NCBI RefSeq assembly: GCF_032118995.1
Contig: NC_092648.1
Span: forward strand, 2,123,001-2,187,000
DNA from: Asterias amurensis
Taxonomy: Eukaryota; Echinodermata; Asteroidea; Forcipulatida; Asteriidae
Direction: 5' to 3'
Length of the DNA stretch: 64,000 nucleotides
How positions within the stretch are numbered: position 1 is the first letter of the stretch; each line of letters begins with the position of its first letter. Under the pieces are notes generated by a model. It worked only from the letters and a program-made list of their open reading frames with translations. It had not been told where the DNA came from and did not search any database. Of this stretch, positions 57,001 through 62,235 are shown one piece after another. The position numbers and the translations under genes were made by a program.

Positions 57001-58235
57001 TGGCGTGATCAAACAAACATGGTCCCCAATCATGTACCTTGTGGCACTACATCATCTCAATGTGTTCCTCTTCAGCCAAACCGGTTCAGACCAGATTGAA
57101 GCAGTTCGAACCAGATTGAGGCTACTCAGGCTTGTGATGGCTTGTAAAGATCAGGTAGGTAGATATTAGTGTGAAGATTACAATGAGGATAAGTTGCAAA
57201 ATAAGGCAGCGTTTCTCTGGCTTGGTCGTTATAAATTTGTGTTTGCGATCGGATAAACTGAATTATATAAATTGGGTAGGAAGGGAAAGAATCTAAATGT
57301 CAATGCATTCTAACAAAATGCCATAAGTTTCTTGTTAATCAGAGCCACAGGTAGTGATGAATACTCAAGTCTATTCCCAATTTTCAAAGCTACCAATGGT
57401 TTAGTAACAAGCTATTTCAAGTCATCCTCAGGTTTACTGGCAATTCGCCGGGGCTATGGCGGAACCGTCGGCATCAAGTAGAAAATTATAACACAAAAAA
57501 CTATGGTCATTCATATTTTCTTTGTTTCATTGTTTAATGTTTACACAAAAGTTGTAATAATTACGTTTGTGTCTTTTCTATTTTCCCAATATTGTAAGAT
57601 GTCTATGGAGCTATATTTTCAGTACATTTGTTATAGTTGTTTAAACCAAAAAGTTTAAGTTCTTTGACTTTATACTTAGTGGTTAAATCCGAAATGAAAT
57701 GAAAGTGGTAGCCATTGGCTAAGTACTGAATTGAATTTAACCTGTTTGATTGCTTTGTTTTTACAGTTTTGATAGATCTGGTCTTTTAATAGATCTGGAC
57801 TTTGTGTTTCCTCGTACAAACCTTACGCGATTAGGCAATTCTTTGTCCCCATCTCCATTCATTCATTTAACACATCAGCTGTATGTAAAAATGGGTATTT
57901 ATTTGTATGTTTGCTCACTTCAAGTTTCCTTGTCCATTGTAAAAACTTGTATTGCTTAATCTTTGTAATTTTGTTGGGAAATCAATGTGTTTATCTCAAT
58001 TAATTTGGCAATTTCTTAATGCAGCAAAAGGAACTCTGTTTCTGTTTTTCTATGATACGGACAATAACATTTCTAATTCTAATCTGTGTTTCAACGTTTC
58101 CCTTTCCATCAGGTGTTACTACACCACATGACATGTTACCAAGGAGTAGATCTCTCATCCCCTCTTGGCTTCAGTCTGTATCCATCCATTCCTTCAGATC
58201 GATCTTCCATCTTACAAGCAGCTCAGAAGAGATAA
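14849..58235 (+). CDS. RPAP1: RPAP1, RNA polymerase II-associated protein 1 (27 coding exons)
   Basis: Join of 14849-15035, 16051-16133, 17069-17138, 17498-17538, 17915-18010, 18880-19198, 19871-20116, 21044-21252, 22233-22334, 23138-23305, 24549-24710, 42524-42731, 43371-43468, 44119-44276, 44683-44883, 45374-45593, 46220-46329, 47348-47543, 48292-48441, 48964-49106, 50067-50273, 52702-52827, 53654-53817, 54794-54926, 55755-55920, 56918-57154, 58113-58235. The sum is 4323 bases, 1440 residues plus stop; human RPAP1 has about 1390. Every junction is GT/AG and keeps frame. The N-terminal RPAP1 domain covers about residues 238-283 (IHQENLSKLSEMSEADILEE, then DPSLLSF). The conserved C-domain covers about 358-450, with GLHHHG ending at 413 and GYSLEELFTLSRS. 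The rest is helical, repeat-like sequence. The family bridges RNA polymerase II to assembly and nuclear import factors. Intron 11 is 17.8 kb and hosts lectin genes. Confidence 0.96.
16051..16133 (+). CDS. RPAP1: RPAP1 coding exon 2
   Basis: Acceptor TGCTTTTCAG; encodes LSMTSTMFEPSIHPQKKKSR, a basic low-complexity linker; donor ACG-GTGAGT in phase 0. Assigned by frame continuity more than by similarity. Confidence 0.85.
17069..17138 (+). CDS. RPAP1: RPAP1 coding exon 3
   Basis: Encodes an acidic stretch, FDLEDDEDPEEAMD, resembling the DEDPEE stretch of vertebrate RPAP1. Donor GACA-GTAAGT. Confidence 0.9.
17498..17538 (+). CDS. RPAP1: RPAP1 coding exon 4 (41 bases)
   Basis: Microexon encoding RDTHVTSVLSKIM, matching the conserved RHDxHITAVLTKII stretch. 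Acceptor TTCTTTACAG, donor ATG-GTAAGT. Confidence 0.93.
17915..18010 (+). CDS. RPAP1: RPAP1 coding exon 5
   Basis: Starts ERE right after the conserved KIM, as in vertebrates (KIIERD), and ends HRGTTPRQQ. Phase 0 on both sides. Donor CAACAG-GTATGT. Confidence 0.92.
18880..19198 (+). CDS. RPAP1: RPAP1 coding exon 6
   Basis: Contains KKQSLFAQQFE (vertebrate KRSIFAQEI) and most of the RPAP1 N-domain (IHQENLSKL, ILEEQKKLKAML). A serine-rich linker lies between them. Donor CTTG-GTAAGA, phase 1. Confidence 0.96.
19645..19796. mobile_element. Foldback element in RPAP1 intron 6
   Basis: GTGACTCGGTCTTGAACATC with GTTTAAAACC at the left pairs with GTTTTAAATAGACG and TTAAGACCGAGTCAGTAC at the right. 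The middle is GC-richer (CTTCGGCTCGGGCC). Confidence 0.65.
19871..20116 (+). CDS. RPAP1: RPAP1 coding exon 7
   Basis: Begins DPSLLSFMQSR, completing the N-domain, then a poorly conserved linker of about 65 residues. Acceptor TTGATTGCAG, donor AGTT-GTAAGT. Confidence 0.95.
20479..20972. mobile_element. MITE, family D (TTAA-flanked)
   Basis: TTAA-AGTCACCTGGAA at the left, TTCCAGGTGACT-TTAA at the right. An inner inverted pair, GACCAAGTCGTGAGTTTGTA and TACCAACTCACGACTTGG, makes it a long hairpin. No open frame in it is convincing. Confidence 0.85.
21044..21252 (+). CDS. RPAP1: RPAP1 coding exon 8
   Basis: Encodes DWVHMDKTEPEKLEWMKDLP and ends with the diagnostic GLHHHGDEQE. This is the start of the RPAP1 C-domain and the strongest match in the gene. 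Confidence 0.97.
21389..21537. mobile_element. Near-perfect foldback in RPAP1 intron 8
   Basis: The arms ACAATTGTTGCACACTGTGA and TCACAGCGTGCAACAATTGT continue inward through GGGTCCAT, TTTTGTACACC and GGGGGAAAATGGCACCC with few mismatches, leaving a loop of about 13 bases. It may be part of a larger element reaching to about 21825. Confidence 0.8.
22233..22334 (+). CDS. RPAP1: RPAP1 coding exon 9
   Basis: Encodes GYSLEELFTLSRSAVTQQQV, conserved in vertebrates (GYSLQELFHLTRSQVSQQ). Flanked by TTTTCCAG and AAT-GTAAGA. Confidence 0.97.
22708..22839. mobile_element. MITE with CGATTTCACAAAGC ends
   Basis: GGCTCGATTTCACAAAGC at the left, GCTCTTTGTGAAATCGGCCC at the right, inside intron 9 of RPAP1. 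A relative of the element at 23960-24157. Confidence 0.7.
23138..23305 (+). CDS. RPAP1: RPAP1 coding exon 10
   Basis: Encodes LKSGILFLLRWSLD and ALLIQPGDE, matching vertebrate GFLFLLRFSLD and LLVAPGDE. Its last 70 bases and donor are repeated as decayed copies in the following intron. Confidence 0.97.
23328..23507. mobile_element. MITE with AGCCCAGTTCATACTTCC ends
   Basis: AGCCCAGTTCATACTTCCTG at the left, complemented by CAGGAAGTATGAACCAGGCT at the right, flanked by TTA on both sides. Inserted just behind the exon 10 donor, in the first spacer of the tandem array. Confidence 0.8.
23960..24157. mobile_element. MITE with GGGCCCAATTTCATAAAG ends
   Basis: GGGCCCAATTTCATAAAGC at the left and TTTTATGAAATAGGGCCC at the right, flanked by TGCT on each side. 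It splits the last exon 10-like repeat unit. Confidence 0.8.
24549..24710 (+). CDS. RPAP1: RPAP1 coding exon 11
   Basis: Encodes LDRVFSWHRGMEVPPMLP (vertebrate LDSTFSWYHGALTFPLMP), an acidic run and EKDAIK. Its donor AAG-GTAAGT opens the 17.8-kb intron. Confidence 0.97.
24711..28000. other. Left part of RPAP1 intron 11
   Basis: Contains a SINE tail (24741-24810), a T-tract of about 25 (25738-25762), a relative of the 30790 foldback at about 27265-27350 (AATGACCGTGGTTGGTTGCT) and one family A MITE. No exon or gene recognised. Confidence 0.5.
27577..27963. mobile_element. MITE, family A
   Basis: TTAA-AGGCAGTGGACACTAATGG and CCAATAGTGTCCACTGCCT-TTAA. The central GACCTCAAGTTCTAAACTTG palindrome is intact. 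One of the best-preserved copies. Confidence 0.9.
27975..28200 (+). promoter_or_regulatory. Upstream region of lectin D
   Basis: Shares GTCTGTCATTTAACAAGCTA and a CTCTATCGTT segment with the regions before lectins E and F. It also shares a GTGCATTGGTTTACAGACA segment that resembles the far end of the lectin B upstream block. A TGTATTTACAAA element lies about 95 bases before the start codon. Regulatory role inferred. Confidence 0.45.
28255..28758 (+). CDS. Secreted C-type lectin D, nested in RPAP1 intron 11
   Basis: An intact 167-residue intronless gene on the same strand as RPAP1. Signal peptide about 1-25, then a C-type lectin domain with Cys 27, 30, 41, 58, 134, 153 and 161. WFGY is at 98-101, FAWLDG at 109-114, QPS at 127-129 and WND at 148-150. 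It is closest to lectin C, 23 kb away on the other strand, and shares the shorter loop subtype. The start at MASSFSV has A at -3 and G at +4. The 3' flank resembles that of lectin B (CTTCATGG, then TGTGCCTGGA), so the duplicated unit included UTR. Secretion and sugar binding are inferred from the domain. Expression must use its own promoter or escape splicing of the host intron. Confidence 0.9.
   Translation: MASSFSVITFSILVALLQSHLLIVSPCMSCISPWTSFGNHCYLLVTDAKTFDEAEQYCQSLSRFGRPSHLASIMNQEEHDFLVLLIKSVYGKSGMKTWFGYRKDWSGSFAWLDGSPSGGYTNWYPAQPSGDGPCTEILETATSGTNLWNDLSCNSLKRSACKIAARF
28759..30404. other. Spacer between lectin D and the lectin fragment
   Basis: The lectin D 3' flank, AT-rich DNA, G-runs at 29541-29549 and 29920-29933, and pieces of the lectin upstream block (GGTCTACGGACAGACAG near 29456; GATCGATACCAATGATG near 30157). 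The pieces suggest a formerly complete lectin unit ahead of the fragment at 30405. Confidence 0.5.
30405..30530 (+). pseudogene. Truncated lectin fragment (5' end only)
   Basis: Leader plus the start codon at 30460 and about 23 codons of the standard signal peptide (MASSFSVITISILVALLQSH). Similarity stops abruptly after TTCCTGATCGT at 30530. The unrelated sequence that follows gives a stop within a few codons. It has no lectin domain, so it is a broken copy. Confidence 0.85.
30790..30951. mobile_element. Near-perfect foldback element
   Basis: GAATAACAGTGTTCGTACCC and its complement GGGTACGAACACTGTTATTC enclose arms matching over almost their whole length (TCTTCACTGCGTGGTAATGA, GGTTGGTGGCTGGC). 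Diverged relatives lie at about 31155-31255 and 27265-27350. Confidence 0.85.
31120..31141 (+). repeat. G homopolymer, 22 bases
   Basis: Uninterrupted G run within RPAP1 intron 11. Could form a quadruplex; its length is prone to sequencing error. Confidence 0.9.
31440..31690 (+). promoter_or_regulatory. Upstream region of lectin E
   Basis: Matches the lectin F upstream region over AGCCATCATTGGTGTAGTC, CATTTAACAAGCTACATT and GGAATTTTGAAGCCAGCAAC. Its TATA position is weak (CGTTAAATTTAA). Confidence 0.45.
31744..32256 (+). CDS. Secreted C-type lectin E, nested in RPAP1 intron 11
   Basis: 170 residues, intronless. Signal peptide and first 80 residues nearly identical to lectin D; then the longer loop subtype: RSSGSSTWQFIDGN (105-118), loop motif QPG (130-132) in GQPGGDGYC, WND at 151-153, Cys 137, 156 and 164. 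The start at MASSFSV is set by conservation. The frame is open further upstream but with no ATG. The unit, including UTR and a decayed lectin tail downstream, is duplicated as lectin F. Substituting G for D or N in the QPD/EPN motif makes classic mannose or galactose specificity uncertain. Confidence 0.9.
   Translation: MASSFSVITFSILVALLQSHFLIVSPCMSCISPWTSFGNHCYLIVADKKTFNEAEQYCQSLSRHGRPSHLASIMSQEENDFLVLLIRSTFNQVDTKTWFGYHKERSSGSSTWQFIDGNLFMGYTNWGSGQPGGDGYCSGMVQTATTNTDFWNDQKCRNRRSSVCKIAARF
32560..32710 (+). pseudogene. Decayed lectin C-terminal fragment after lectin E
   Basis: GYTY, then YPGGDGNC, then after a frame change WNNLSCNQHKRSVCK and a stop at 32710. This is the end of a C-type lectin domain without its N-terminal half. 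An equivalent, more damaged fragment follows lectin F. Confidence 0.75.
33232..33239 (+). promoter_or_regulatory. TATA box of lectin F
   Basis: TATATAAA about 97 bases before the start codon. The best TATA match among the lectin copies, embedded in the conserved proximal region (TATCGTT before it, TAGTCACCTACATCCTTGC after it). Confidence 0.55.
33336..33848 (+). CDS. Secreted C-type lectin F, nested in RPAP1 intron 11
   Basis: 170 residues, intronless, the tandem partner of lectin E. Signal peptide about 1-25; Cys 27, 30, 41, 58, 137, 156 and 164; WFGY 98-101; NGSSTWYFIDGN loop; NPS (130-132) where E has QPG; WND 151-153. Potential N-glycosylation at N107 (NGS) and N147 (NTS). Most differences from E fall between residues 84 and 160. 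It has the clearest TATA box. The ligand-loop change from Q to N in the family motif position makes a changed sugar preference possible; this is inference. Confidence 0.9.
   Translation: MASSFSVITFSILVALLQSHFLIISPCMSCISPWTSFGNHCYLSVMEEKTFNEAEQYCQSLSRLGRPSNLASIMSQEENDFLILLSRSISNQDETASWFGYREDRSNGSSTWYFIDGNPSVGYNNWGSGNPSGNGQCGLIVQKPATNTSFWNDLTCSKPRSSVCKIPARF
34190..34305 (+). pseudogene. Decayed lectin C-terminal fragment after lectin F
   Basis: GGGCTACACTAACTTGGTCT, GCGGATATCC, AAACTGCACAAT, then AAACGTTCTGTTTGTAAAAG match the fragment after lectin E with deletions. It was copied along with the E/F duplication and then decayed further. Confidence 0.65.
34306..35990. other. Intron 11 stretch between the lectins and the tandem units
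   Basis: No gene seen. Holds a 5' half of a family A MITE (about 35707-35854, ATGGCACCGGACACTATTGG) and a small CAATT microsatellite near 35918. Confidence 0.5.
35991..37259 (+). repeat. Tandem unit 1 of the 2.1-kb repeat (internally deleted)
   Basis: Starts like the other units (TGTCAGTTG, then GCAAAAGTAGTTTCTGTC) but jumps after TTTTTCAATTTG into the MITE part. It lacks roughly 830 bases, then runs on to ...TTGGCAACTT. It differs from the others more than they differ from each other. Confidence 0.85.
37260..39356 (+). repeat. Tandem unit 2 of the 2.1-kb repeat
   Basis: 2097 bases from GTGGACGTCAGTTG to TTGGCAACTT. Contains a family A-like MITE remnant (about 38055-38405, TTAA-AGGCACTGGACACTATTGG). 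Nearly identical to unit 3. No coding content. Confidence 0.93.
39357..41458 (+). repeat. Tandem unit 3 of the 2.1-kb repeat
   Basis: About 2102 bases. Differences from unit 2 are few: a longer G-run near 40520, GTTAATTTTAACC for GTTAATTGTAACC, and a changed A/T tract near 41390. It ends at GGCAACTT before unique sequence. Confidence 0.93.
41459..42523. other. Right end of RPAP1 intron 11
   Basis: AT-rich DNA, a copy of the interspersed element with GGGGCACCAAGGCCAAGACC (about 41870-42020), and the SINE at 42062-42446, directly before the exon 12 acceptor region. Confidence 0.5.
42062..42446 (-). repeat. tRNA-derived SINE
   Basis: Read on the minus strand: tRNA-like head with A box TGGCCTAGCGG and B box GGTTCAAGTCC, probably tRNA-Leu-like. 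The body has GAAGGGGTTCACC and GCACCACAGCACATTG, and the tail is AATAAT-rich. Ends near 42446. Close to the plus-strand copy at 43011. Confidence 0.8.
42524..42731 (+). CDS. RPAP1: RPAP1 coding exon 12
   Basis: Encodes LLPRLRYILEVVRP and LAILIRICRHS, closely matching vertebrate RPAP1 (LLPRLRYVLEV, LAVLIRLARHS). Acceptor CTTTGCAG across the 17.8-kb intron; donor ACAACAAG-GTGGGT, phase 1. Confidence 0.97.
43011..43327 (+). repeat. tRNA-derived SINE
   Basis: GGCGTGTCATGGATTAGCAG head, B box GGTTCAAGTCC at about 43079, body GCATACTGCGCCACAGCACC, end near AGTAGGTCTCATAA. Lies in intron 12, opposite in orientation to the copy in intron 11. Confidence 0.8.
43371..43468 (+). CDS. RPAP1: RPAP1 coding exon 13
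   Basis: Encodes VSAMKLIHVLCLSGRNTTAS, matching vertebrate ATAMKLLRVLASAGRNIAA. Acceptor TTAATCTTAG, donor TTA-GTAAGT. Confidence 0.96.
44119..44276 (+). CDS. RPAP1: RPAP1 coding exon 14
   Basis: Starts LSGGKLMSVIMRYI after acceptor TCTGTTTAG. The CTTTCAG seven bases later would break the frame. An internal ACA-GTAAGT at 44218 looks like a donor, but the codons beyond it align with vertebrate RPAP1 (SYG...YRELYP across the next junction). Confidence 0.92.
44683..44883 (+). CDS. RPAP1: RPAP1 coding exon 15
   Basis: Encodes ELYPLLMQQLQ (vertebrate ELYPVLMRALQ) and LFGLLEGVVNVAGTA. Donor ATGAG-GTGAGT, phase 2. Confidence 0.96.
45374..45593 (+). CDS. RPAP1: RPAP1 coding exon 16
   Basis: Encodes ISWSHVSGLQSPVE (vertebrate VTWTQVSGLQPLVE) and LLASFYDKYTQQ. 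Acceptor CTCCCTAG, donor CAACAG-GTAAGC. Confidence 0.96.
45644..45841. mobile_element. MITE with CAATAGACCGATCCA ends
   Basis: CAATAGACCGATCCA and TGGATCGGTCTATTG are exact inverted complements. The GC-rich interior (GCATGCGTGCGCGTATGC) has no gene. Sits 50 bases behind the exon 16 donor. Confidence 0.85.
46220..46329 (+). CDS. RPAP1: RPAP1 coding exon 17
   Basis: Encodes DCLQTIEKLVDTSLVPFM, matching in position the vertebrate DWLQDMQRLSEELLLPLL. Donor CTCAA-GTAAGA, phase 2. Confidence 0.9.
46690..47235. other. GC-richer segment in intron 17, possible transposon or promoter
   Basis: Contains AACCCCTGGGAGGG and CACCCCTGGGAACGAGG at either end, plus GGCATGCTGGGAAA (ZNF143-like), AAAATGGCGCGG and several CG dinucleotides. 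No coding exon recognised. A repeat element is the simplest reading. Confidence 0.35.
47348..47543 (+). CDS. RPAP1: RPAP1 coding exon 18
   Basis: Encodes GLLRLVHILLKIHKGVAVK, matching vertebrate LLSLLNTLAQIHKG. Acceptor TTTGTAG, donor AAG-GTAGGA. Confidence 0.94.
48292..48441 (+). CDS. RPAP1: RPAP1 coding exon 19
   Basis: Encodes 50 residues ending FEHQALYYLLRLYHSV, corresponding to vertebrate RHEYHLQYLALAL. Acceptor TGTTGCAG, phase 0 at both ends. Confidence 0.92.
48964..49106 (+). CDS. RPAP1: RPAP1 coding exon 20
   Basis: Encodes YHSAALTVFARLLPGDEYYV (vertebrate YHGMALALLSRLLPGSEYL). Donor ATTGC-GTGAGT, phase 2. Confidence 0.97.
50067..50273 (+). CDS. RPAP1: RPAP1 coding exon 21
   Basis: Encodes LPSIRNLYMVFF (vertebrate LPSIRNCYLTHC) after a divergent linker. 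Acceptor TTCATTCCAG, donor TCAAA-GTAAGT. Confidence 0.95.
50274..52701. other. RPAP1 intron 21
   Basis: About 400 bases of ordinary intron, then the minisatellite array, then about 130 bases before the exon 22 acceptor. No gene. Confidence 0.7.
50745..52560 (+). repeat. Minisatellite, 41-bp period
   Basis: Units contain TGAATGAATAACTTGTTTTC and TATCTATATTGCTCATATC. Between about 51440 and 51700 the period is exactly 41 bases with near-perfect copies. Toward both ends the units shorten and decay. Roughly 40 units in all, by estimate. Confidence 0.9.
52702..52827 (+). CDS. RPAP1: RPAP1 coding exon 22
   Basis: Encodes GPLLPVDWMFLPLLHLH, matching vertebrate EPLLPTDWPFLPLIRLY. Donor AAAGC-GTAAGT, phase 2. 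Confidence 0.97.
53654..53817 (+). CDS. RPAP1: RPAP1 coding exon 23
   Basis: Encodes TLRWIFMVETWRP and AKIARIFCVFLIG (vertebrate VLQWVLVLESWRP, ARLARLMCVFLVD). Donor ATAG-GTATAT is the weakest donor of the gene. Confidence 0.96.
53895..53987. mobile_element. Perfect foldback in RPAP1 intron 23
   Basis: GTTAATGGCCTGACGTTTCG is exactly complemented by CGAAACGTCAGGCCATTAAC, and the arms continue through ACCCTAGCAG and CTGCTAGGGT. 78 bases behind the exon 23 donor. Confidence 0.85.
54298..54664. mobile_element. MITE, family B
   Basis: TTAA-AGGAACACTACAGAATTG at the left and CAATTCTGTAATGTTCCT-TTAA at the right. Same interior as the copy at 9053 (CTGACAAACCTGATG, GACCGTGTAAGTTTTATG). Confidence 0.88.
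54794..54926 (+). CDS. RPAP1: RPAP1 coding exon 24
   Basis: Encodes LFLEDTVRQYLNPLLRLY and VPGVTSFYDL (vertebrate LPGLTSFPDLY). Acceptor CCTTTGTAG, donor GATCT-GTAAGT. Confidence 0.96.
55755..55920 (+). CDS. RPAP1: RPAP1 coding exon 25
   Basis: Encodes QYEAVSFGDALFAHYILLPL and LWGEHAAVLRSLSLPISQ, the most conserved part of the C-terminal half (vertebrate [20 protein letters not shown]). Confidence 0.98.
56539..56800. mobile_element. MITE, family C
   Basis: TTAA-AGGGTTTGGGTATTTTTTG at the left and AAAGTACCCAAACCCTTCAA at the right, with ACATTAAACTTACGCGGTTT inside. Shorter than the copy at 6217. Confidence 0.8.
56918..57154 (+). CDS. RPAP1: RPAP1 coding exon 26
   Basis: Encodes WSPIMYLVALHHLNVFLFSQ (vertebrate [20 protein letters not shown]). 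Acceptor ATCTTCCAG, donor GATCAG-GTAGGT. Confidence 0.97.
57155..58112. other. RPAP1 intron 26
   Basis: AT-rich intron. No repeat or exon recognised. Confidence 0.7.
58113..58235 (+). CDS. RPAP1: RPAP1 coding exon 27, with the stop codon
   Basis: Encodes VLLHHMTCYQ and LGFSLYPSIPSD, aligning with the vertebrate end (QHLLHYKLPN, EGFELYSQLPP). Stop TAA at 58233-58235. It ends about ten residues before the vertebrate end. Confidence 0.95.
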   Translation: MLLHHMTCYQGVDLSSPLGFSLYPSIPSDRSSILQAAQKR

Positions 58236-58309
58236 CGAGCAACTGTCACCATTCTGGTAAGTTCTGCTCTCATTCTTATCCTACCTGATAGTTTGAATCT
58301 GAAAGTTGG

Positions 58310-58315
58310 AATAAA
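58310..58315 (+). terminator. Possible polyadenylation signal of RPAP1
   Basis: AATAAA 75 bases after the stop codon, giving a very short 3' UTR. A donor-like CTG-GTAAGT at 58257 allows a spliced, longer 3' UTR as the alternative. Confidence 0.4.
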
Positions 58316-58319
58316 ACAG

Positions 58320-58689
58320 TTGGAAGGTACACGTTTGGTAATTACTAAAAACAAATATTAGTTTCAAAACTGACTTGGTAACGAGCATTGGAGAGCTGTT
58401 GATAGTATAAAACATTGTGGAAATGACTCCCTCTGAAGTAACTTAGTTTTTGAGAAAGAGGTAATTTCTCACTAAAATAATAAAAGACTTCTAGCTAGAA
58501 GTCTTTTATTCTTACTGAAAGCACACAAATTCGTCTAACAAGGGTGTTTTTTCTTTCATCATTTCCTCGCAACTTCGATGCCCAATTGAGCCCAAATTTT
58601 CACAGGCTTGTTATTTTATGGTTATGATGGGATACACCAAGTGAGAAGACTGGTTTTTGACAATTACCATACGTGTACCTTCCCTTTAA
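58320..58689. mobile_element. MITE, family A-prime (uninterrupted)
   Basis: GGAAGGTACACGTTTGG at the left and CGTGTACCTTCCCT-TTAA at the right. Inner AAGACTTCTAGC/GCTAGAAGTCTT palindrome. The intact reference for the split element at 6575-7273. Confidence 0.8.
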
Positions 58690-58950
58690 AGGAGGCAACG
58701 CAAGCAATAGCCTCCGTTGCCTTATGACACTACCTTGGGGCATAGAGGTGTCCTTTAAAAAGTACCTTTTTGTTTGGTCATTATTCTTGGTTATTATTCA
58801 TAAAGGAACCAGTCAGTATTCCTAATTGTTTGATATTGTTCATGTGATGATTTCATGTTATATAAGATCTGTAATGCTATGCGCAACCTCATGTAGGTTG
58901 AAATACTTTACTCTTTTTTTTTATATGGCGATTAACTTAATTATGCGGTG

Positions 58951-59128
58951 GTTCATCACAAACAAAGTTTGTGTAAAGGTTTTTCTTCCTTAGGAAGTCA
59001 GGAATACCCAGCCATCAAATCATTGCACTTTGTTACATGGTTCATCACAAACAAAGTTTGTGTAAAGGTTTTTCTTCCTTAGGAAGTCAGGAATACCCAG
59101 CCAAGGAACACAAACAAAGTCAGGAACA
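58951..59128 (+). repeat. 89-bp tandem duplication
   Basis: Both copies run GTTCATCACAAACAAAGTTT, then TTTTTCTTCCTTAGGAAGTC and GGAATACCCAGCCA. The offset is 89 bases. Confidence 0.8.
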
Positions 59129-62006
59129 CAAACAAAGTTTTTTTAATATCAGACAAACTGTTGATAGTTTTGAAATGATTACCCATGATAAATGCAGTTG
59201 TGTTCCCATGGAGGCATTGCCTGCATTATAATAATAATGTTAACACTCAGCTCTTATACTGCATTTCTCACACCCAAAGGGCATTCCAAATCGCTCAATA
59301 TTATTTCGACCAGTATGCAAAGCTGTGTTTGGAATTATAAGACCCATTTTACATGTTTGTGCTTTTAACACCCAATGACAGTTTACAAGGTGCTGCATTG
59401 CAATCCAAATGCTGTCTTGCATGCCAGTTTCAGTTATACTGTAAAAATAAAAAGTGTTTAAATGTAGGCCAAAATTATAATTCTTAATTGTTATTGAGGT
59501 ATAAAAGATATACGACCATAAAAATAAGAACTTACCTAGGTCATTACATGTAGGTTTGATACTTCATAGAGGCAATGTTCCCTAGTCAGTGCCTTGGTGC
59601 CCCCTTGAAATGTTTTGTAACAATTTTAAATTTCTGGCATTGAGGTGCCATTTACTAAGAAAAAAACTACCCTCCCTGTTTGCCCTTTCAAAGTTTCACT
59701 TGTGTGAGGGCGTTTCTTCCTTGGGAAGCCAGGATTACCTAGCCAAAACATTGTACTTTATTACCTGGTTCATCACAAACAAAGTTTTTTATCACTTCCC
59801 AAACCTGTGTTATTTCATTCACAGTTTACATCCTATTCATAATGAAAAGATCTATTTCTGGCAAGCTATATCCTCAAGCGACTTTGCCGAATCCATCAAT
59901 ATTTAGATTAATCTGGCCGACCAATCCAATAATGACATAAACAATTGCCTTGGAAGTCTGTTGTGATGAAACCCAAGTACAAAATCATCTGTTCATATCA
60001 TCAGTCCAGTGTATTTATAGTTCATTAAATCTCTTAAGGTCTGAGAAGTTTTCTCTGTGTGACCTAAGCTAGGTATCCTTGGCCTTGGTGGATCTTGCCA
60101 CCAACATCTTGGTCATGTTCCTTGTATCCAATAAAAGTAATGTATGCTATTATTCATTGTACAAAAAGGAACCAGACTATTTCTCCTCCAAGCCTCGGTT
60201 TGGTAACATTGATTTGAATGGGAGAAAAATAAAAATGGCGCACCAGGACTAAGAATTTTATACTCATAGCATGAATACACAGTGAGGGATTATTAGCCTT
60301 GTATACCCTCCTTGATTGATCTTGTACATGCAATCAGTTAGAATAGAGTTTCCCATCCATTATGGTGTTTGCTGTACTTTGGAGTAGCGGAACATGTCGC
60401 ATTTAGAATCCAGACTACAGTAATTATTCAGTTCAGTGACGTCAACAGCTGATTTGGTATTCCAATCAGGACTCAGGCAATCCGGAACTGGGCAATCCGG
60501 AACTTGATAATTCTTAGCCCCAACACTGAATTAATCCAGAGTCCATATGCTACACAACATTCTCTCTCGGCTTGGTTTAATTCCAACATCAAATGAGACA
60601 CAAATATTCTGCACACAGAGTCATGAATGTCATTCCAGATATTTATATTTCATACTTAACAACATTCCATGCTTAGAGGCTCTTCTGAAGTCGGAAGTGT
60701 TTTAAAATTTTTATTTGTTTATTTCCCCCTCAGAGATGTTAGGGGATAGGTCTTGGAAACATTAAACAAATAATTAATTAAACAAGACCACAATATATAT
60801 AACATTGGGATGGATGGTCGGGTAAATAAAACGATTGTTTTCAAAAATACTTTAAGTTTGAAAATCTAATATTGTTTATTTCCCCCAGAGATGTTGGGGG
60901 ATAGGTCTAAGAAACTTTGGGATGGATTGTCGGGTAACAAAAAAAATGATTTAAAAAATACTGTAAGTTCTTCCTTTGATGTCTGGTCATATTTTTATTG
61001 GTTCATGATTATTCTAACAGCCTTGTTCTGTATATAGGTCGCCTTCATATTCTTCCATTATTAAGTCTGACTTCTGGAATGTATTCTTTTATATTTATTT
61101 CCCATGTGTGGTTTAGTTTAAAATCCGGATGCATTGGTTCTCATCCCAATTGTATTTCAATTATTTTAATTCAGCAAAGTGTAGAGAAATTCCAGAAATA
61201 GTATGGGTTCACAGCACTTTTGTGAACTTTCAACCATTTTTTACGAAAACCAAATTAAGATTTACAGGGAAATTTAGAGTTGTTTTAAGGTGAAGTTAAT
61301 GGGCATGAATCCAGTTAATTCCTGAAGACGATCAGAATATACTGATCGAAACATTGAGATGTAGTATCATTGGTTATTTTCAGAAATGCTAGTTTTTTCC
61401 TGAAGATGATCAGAGCATACTGATCAAACCATTGAGTTGTTACATCAGCGGTTCTTTTCAGAACCACCACAAGTCATAGGGAGATAATTTATATCCGTGG
61501 ATGTTTACCACAAACCGTACTAGATTATTGTGCATCAAAAGGCCTAGCTAGAGGTTTTTCACAAACATTTAACCAAAAATACAAGTGAATGTATTCGCTT
61601 TCGATCCAAACCAGACCTTCGTCAGCATATTACATCAAAACGCATTTTATAGTGTTGGCATGTTTTTGCAACAACTTTGAGCTTGCTTCATTAAGTATTG
61701 AAAAATGCAGCAAACAATTTCTGAGTGATGGCATGCATGTCTGGACAGACAACTTGAAGATAACATTACATGCCTCGCCGAATAATGTAATATCTGTTAT
61801 CAGCAGTACATGAGTATCAATACATCCAGGGTCTCAAGTCTGTCTTATTATTCGGGACGGCAAGCCGAGATTCAAGATGAGATTCAAGATGTAAGTTAAG
61901 ACGAAGCAGCCGGGAGAGGAAAACACAACCCCCCCCCCCCCCTAGCACTGGATGACTCATCCAACCCAACCCACCCCCACAAACAACTTAGCGCAAGATG
62001 ACCAAG

Positions 62007-62235
62007 ATTTCATCTACTGTGCCTCCGAGTCTAATTCTACCTCCTAGGAGGAACATGAGAGATCTCATGAATATCTTAATACCATCAACCAATCATGCAT
62101 CAGGATGTCCAATGATCCTAAAGGAGAGTCATGAATATTCAGTAACCTATGAATACTCAGTAACCTATGAATATTCAGTAACCAAGATTTCATCTACTGT
62201 GCCTCCAAGTCTTATTCTAACTCCTTGCTCCAAGG
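62007..62235 (+). repeat. Split direct repeat of about 45 bases
   Basis: AGATTTCATCTACTGTGCCT at 62007 and again at 62186, both followed by diverging CC-AGTCT-ATTCTA sequence. In between lie three GAATA(T/C)TCAGTAACCTAT units. Confidence 0.75.

Noticed and set aside
58019..58288. Open frame over the last exon in another frame
   Set aside because: A shadow of RPAP1 exon 27, whose frame matches the conserved C-terminus and the phase of exon 26.
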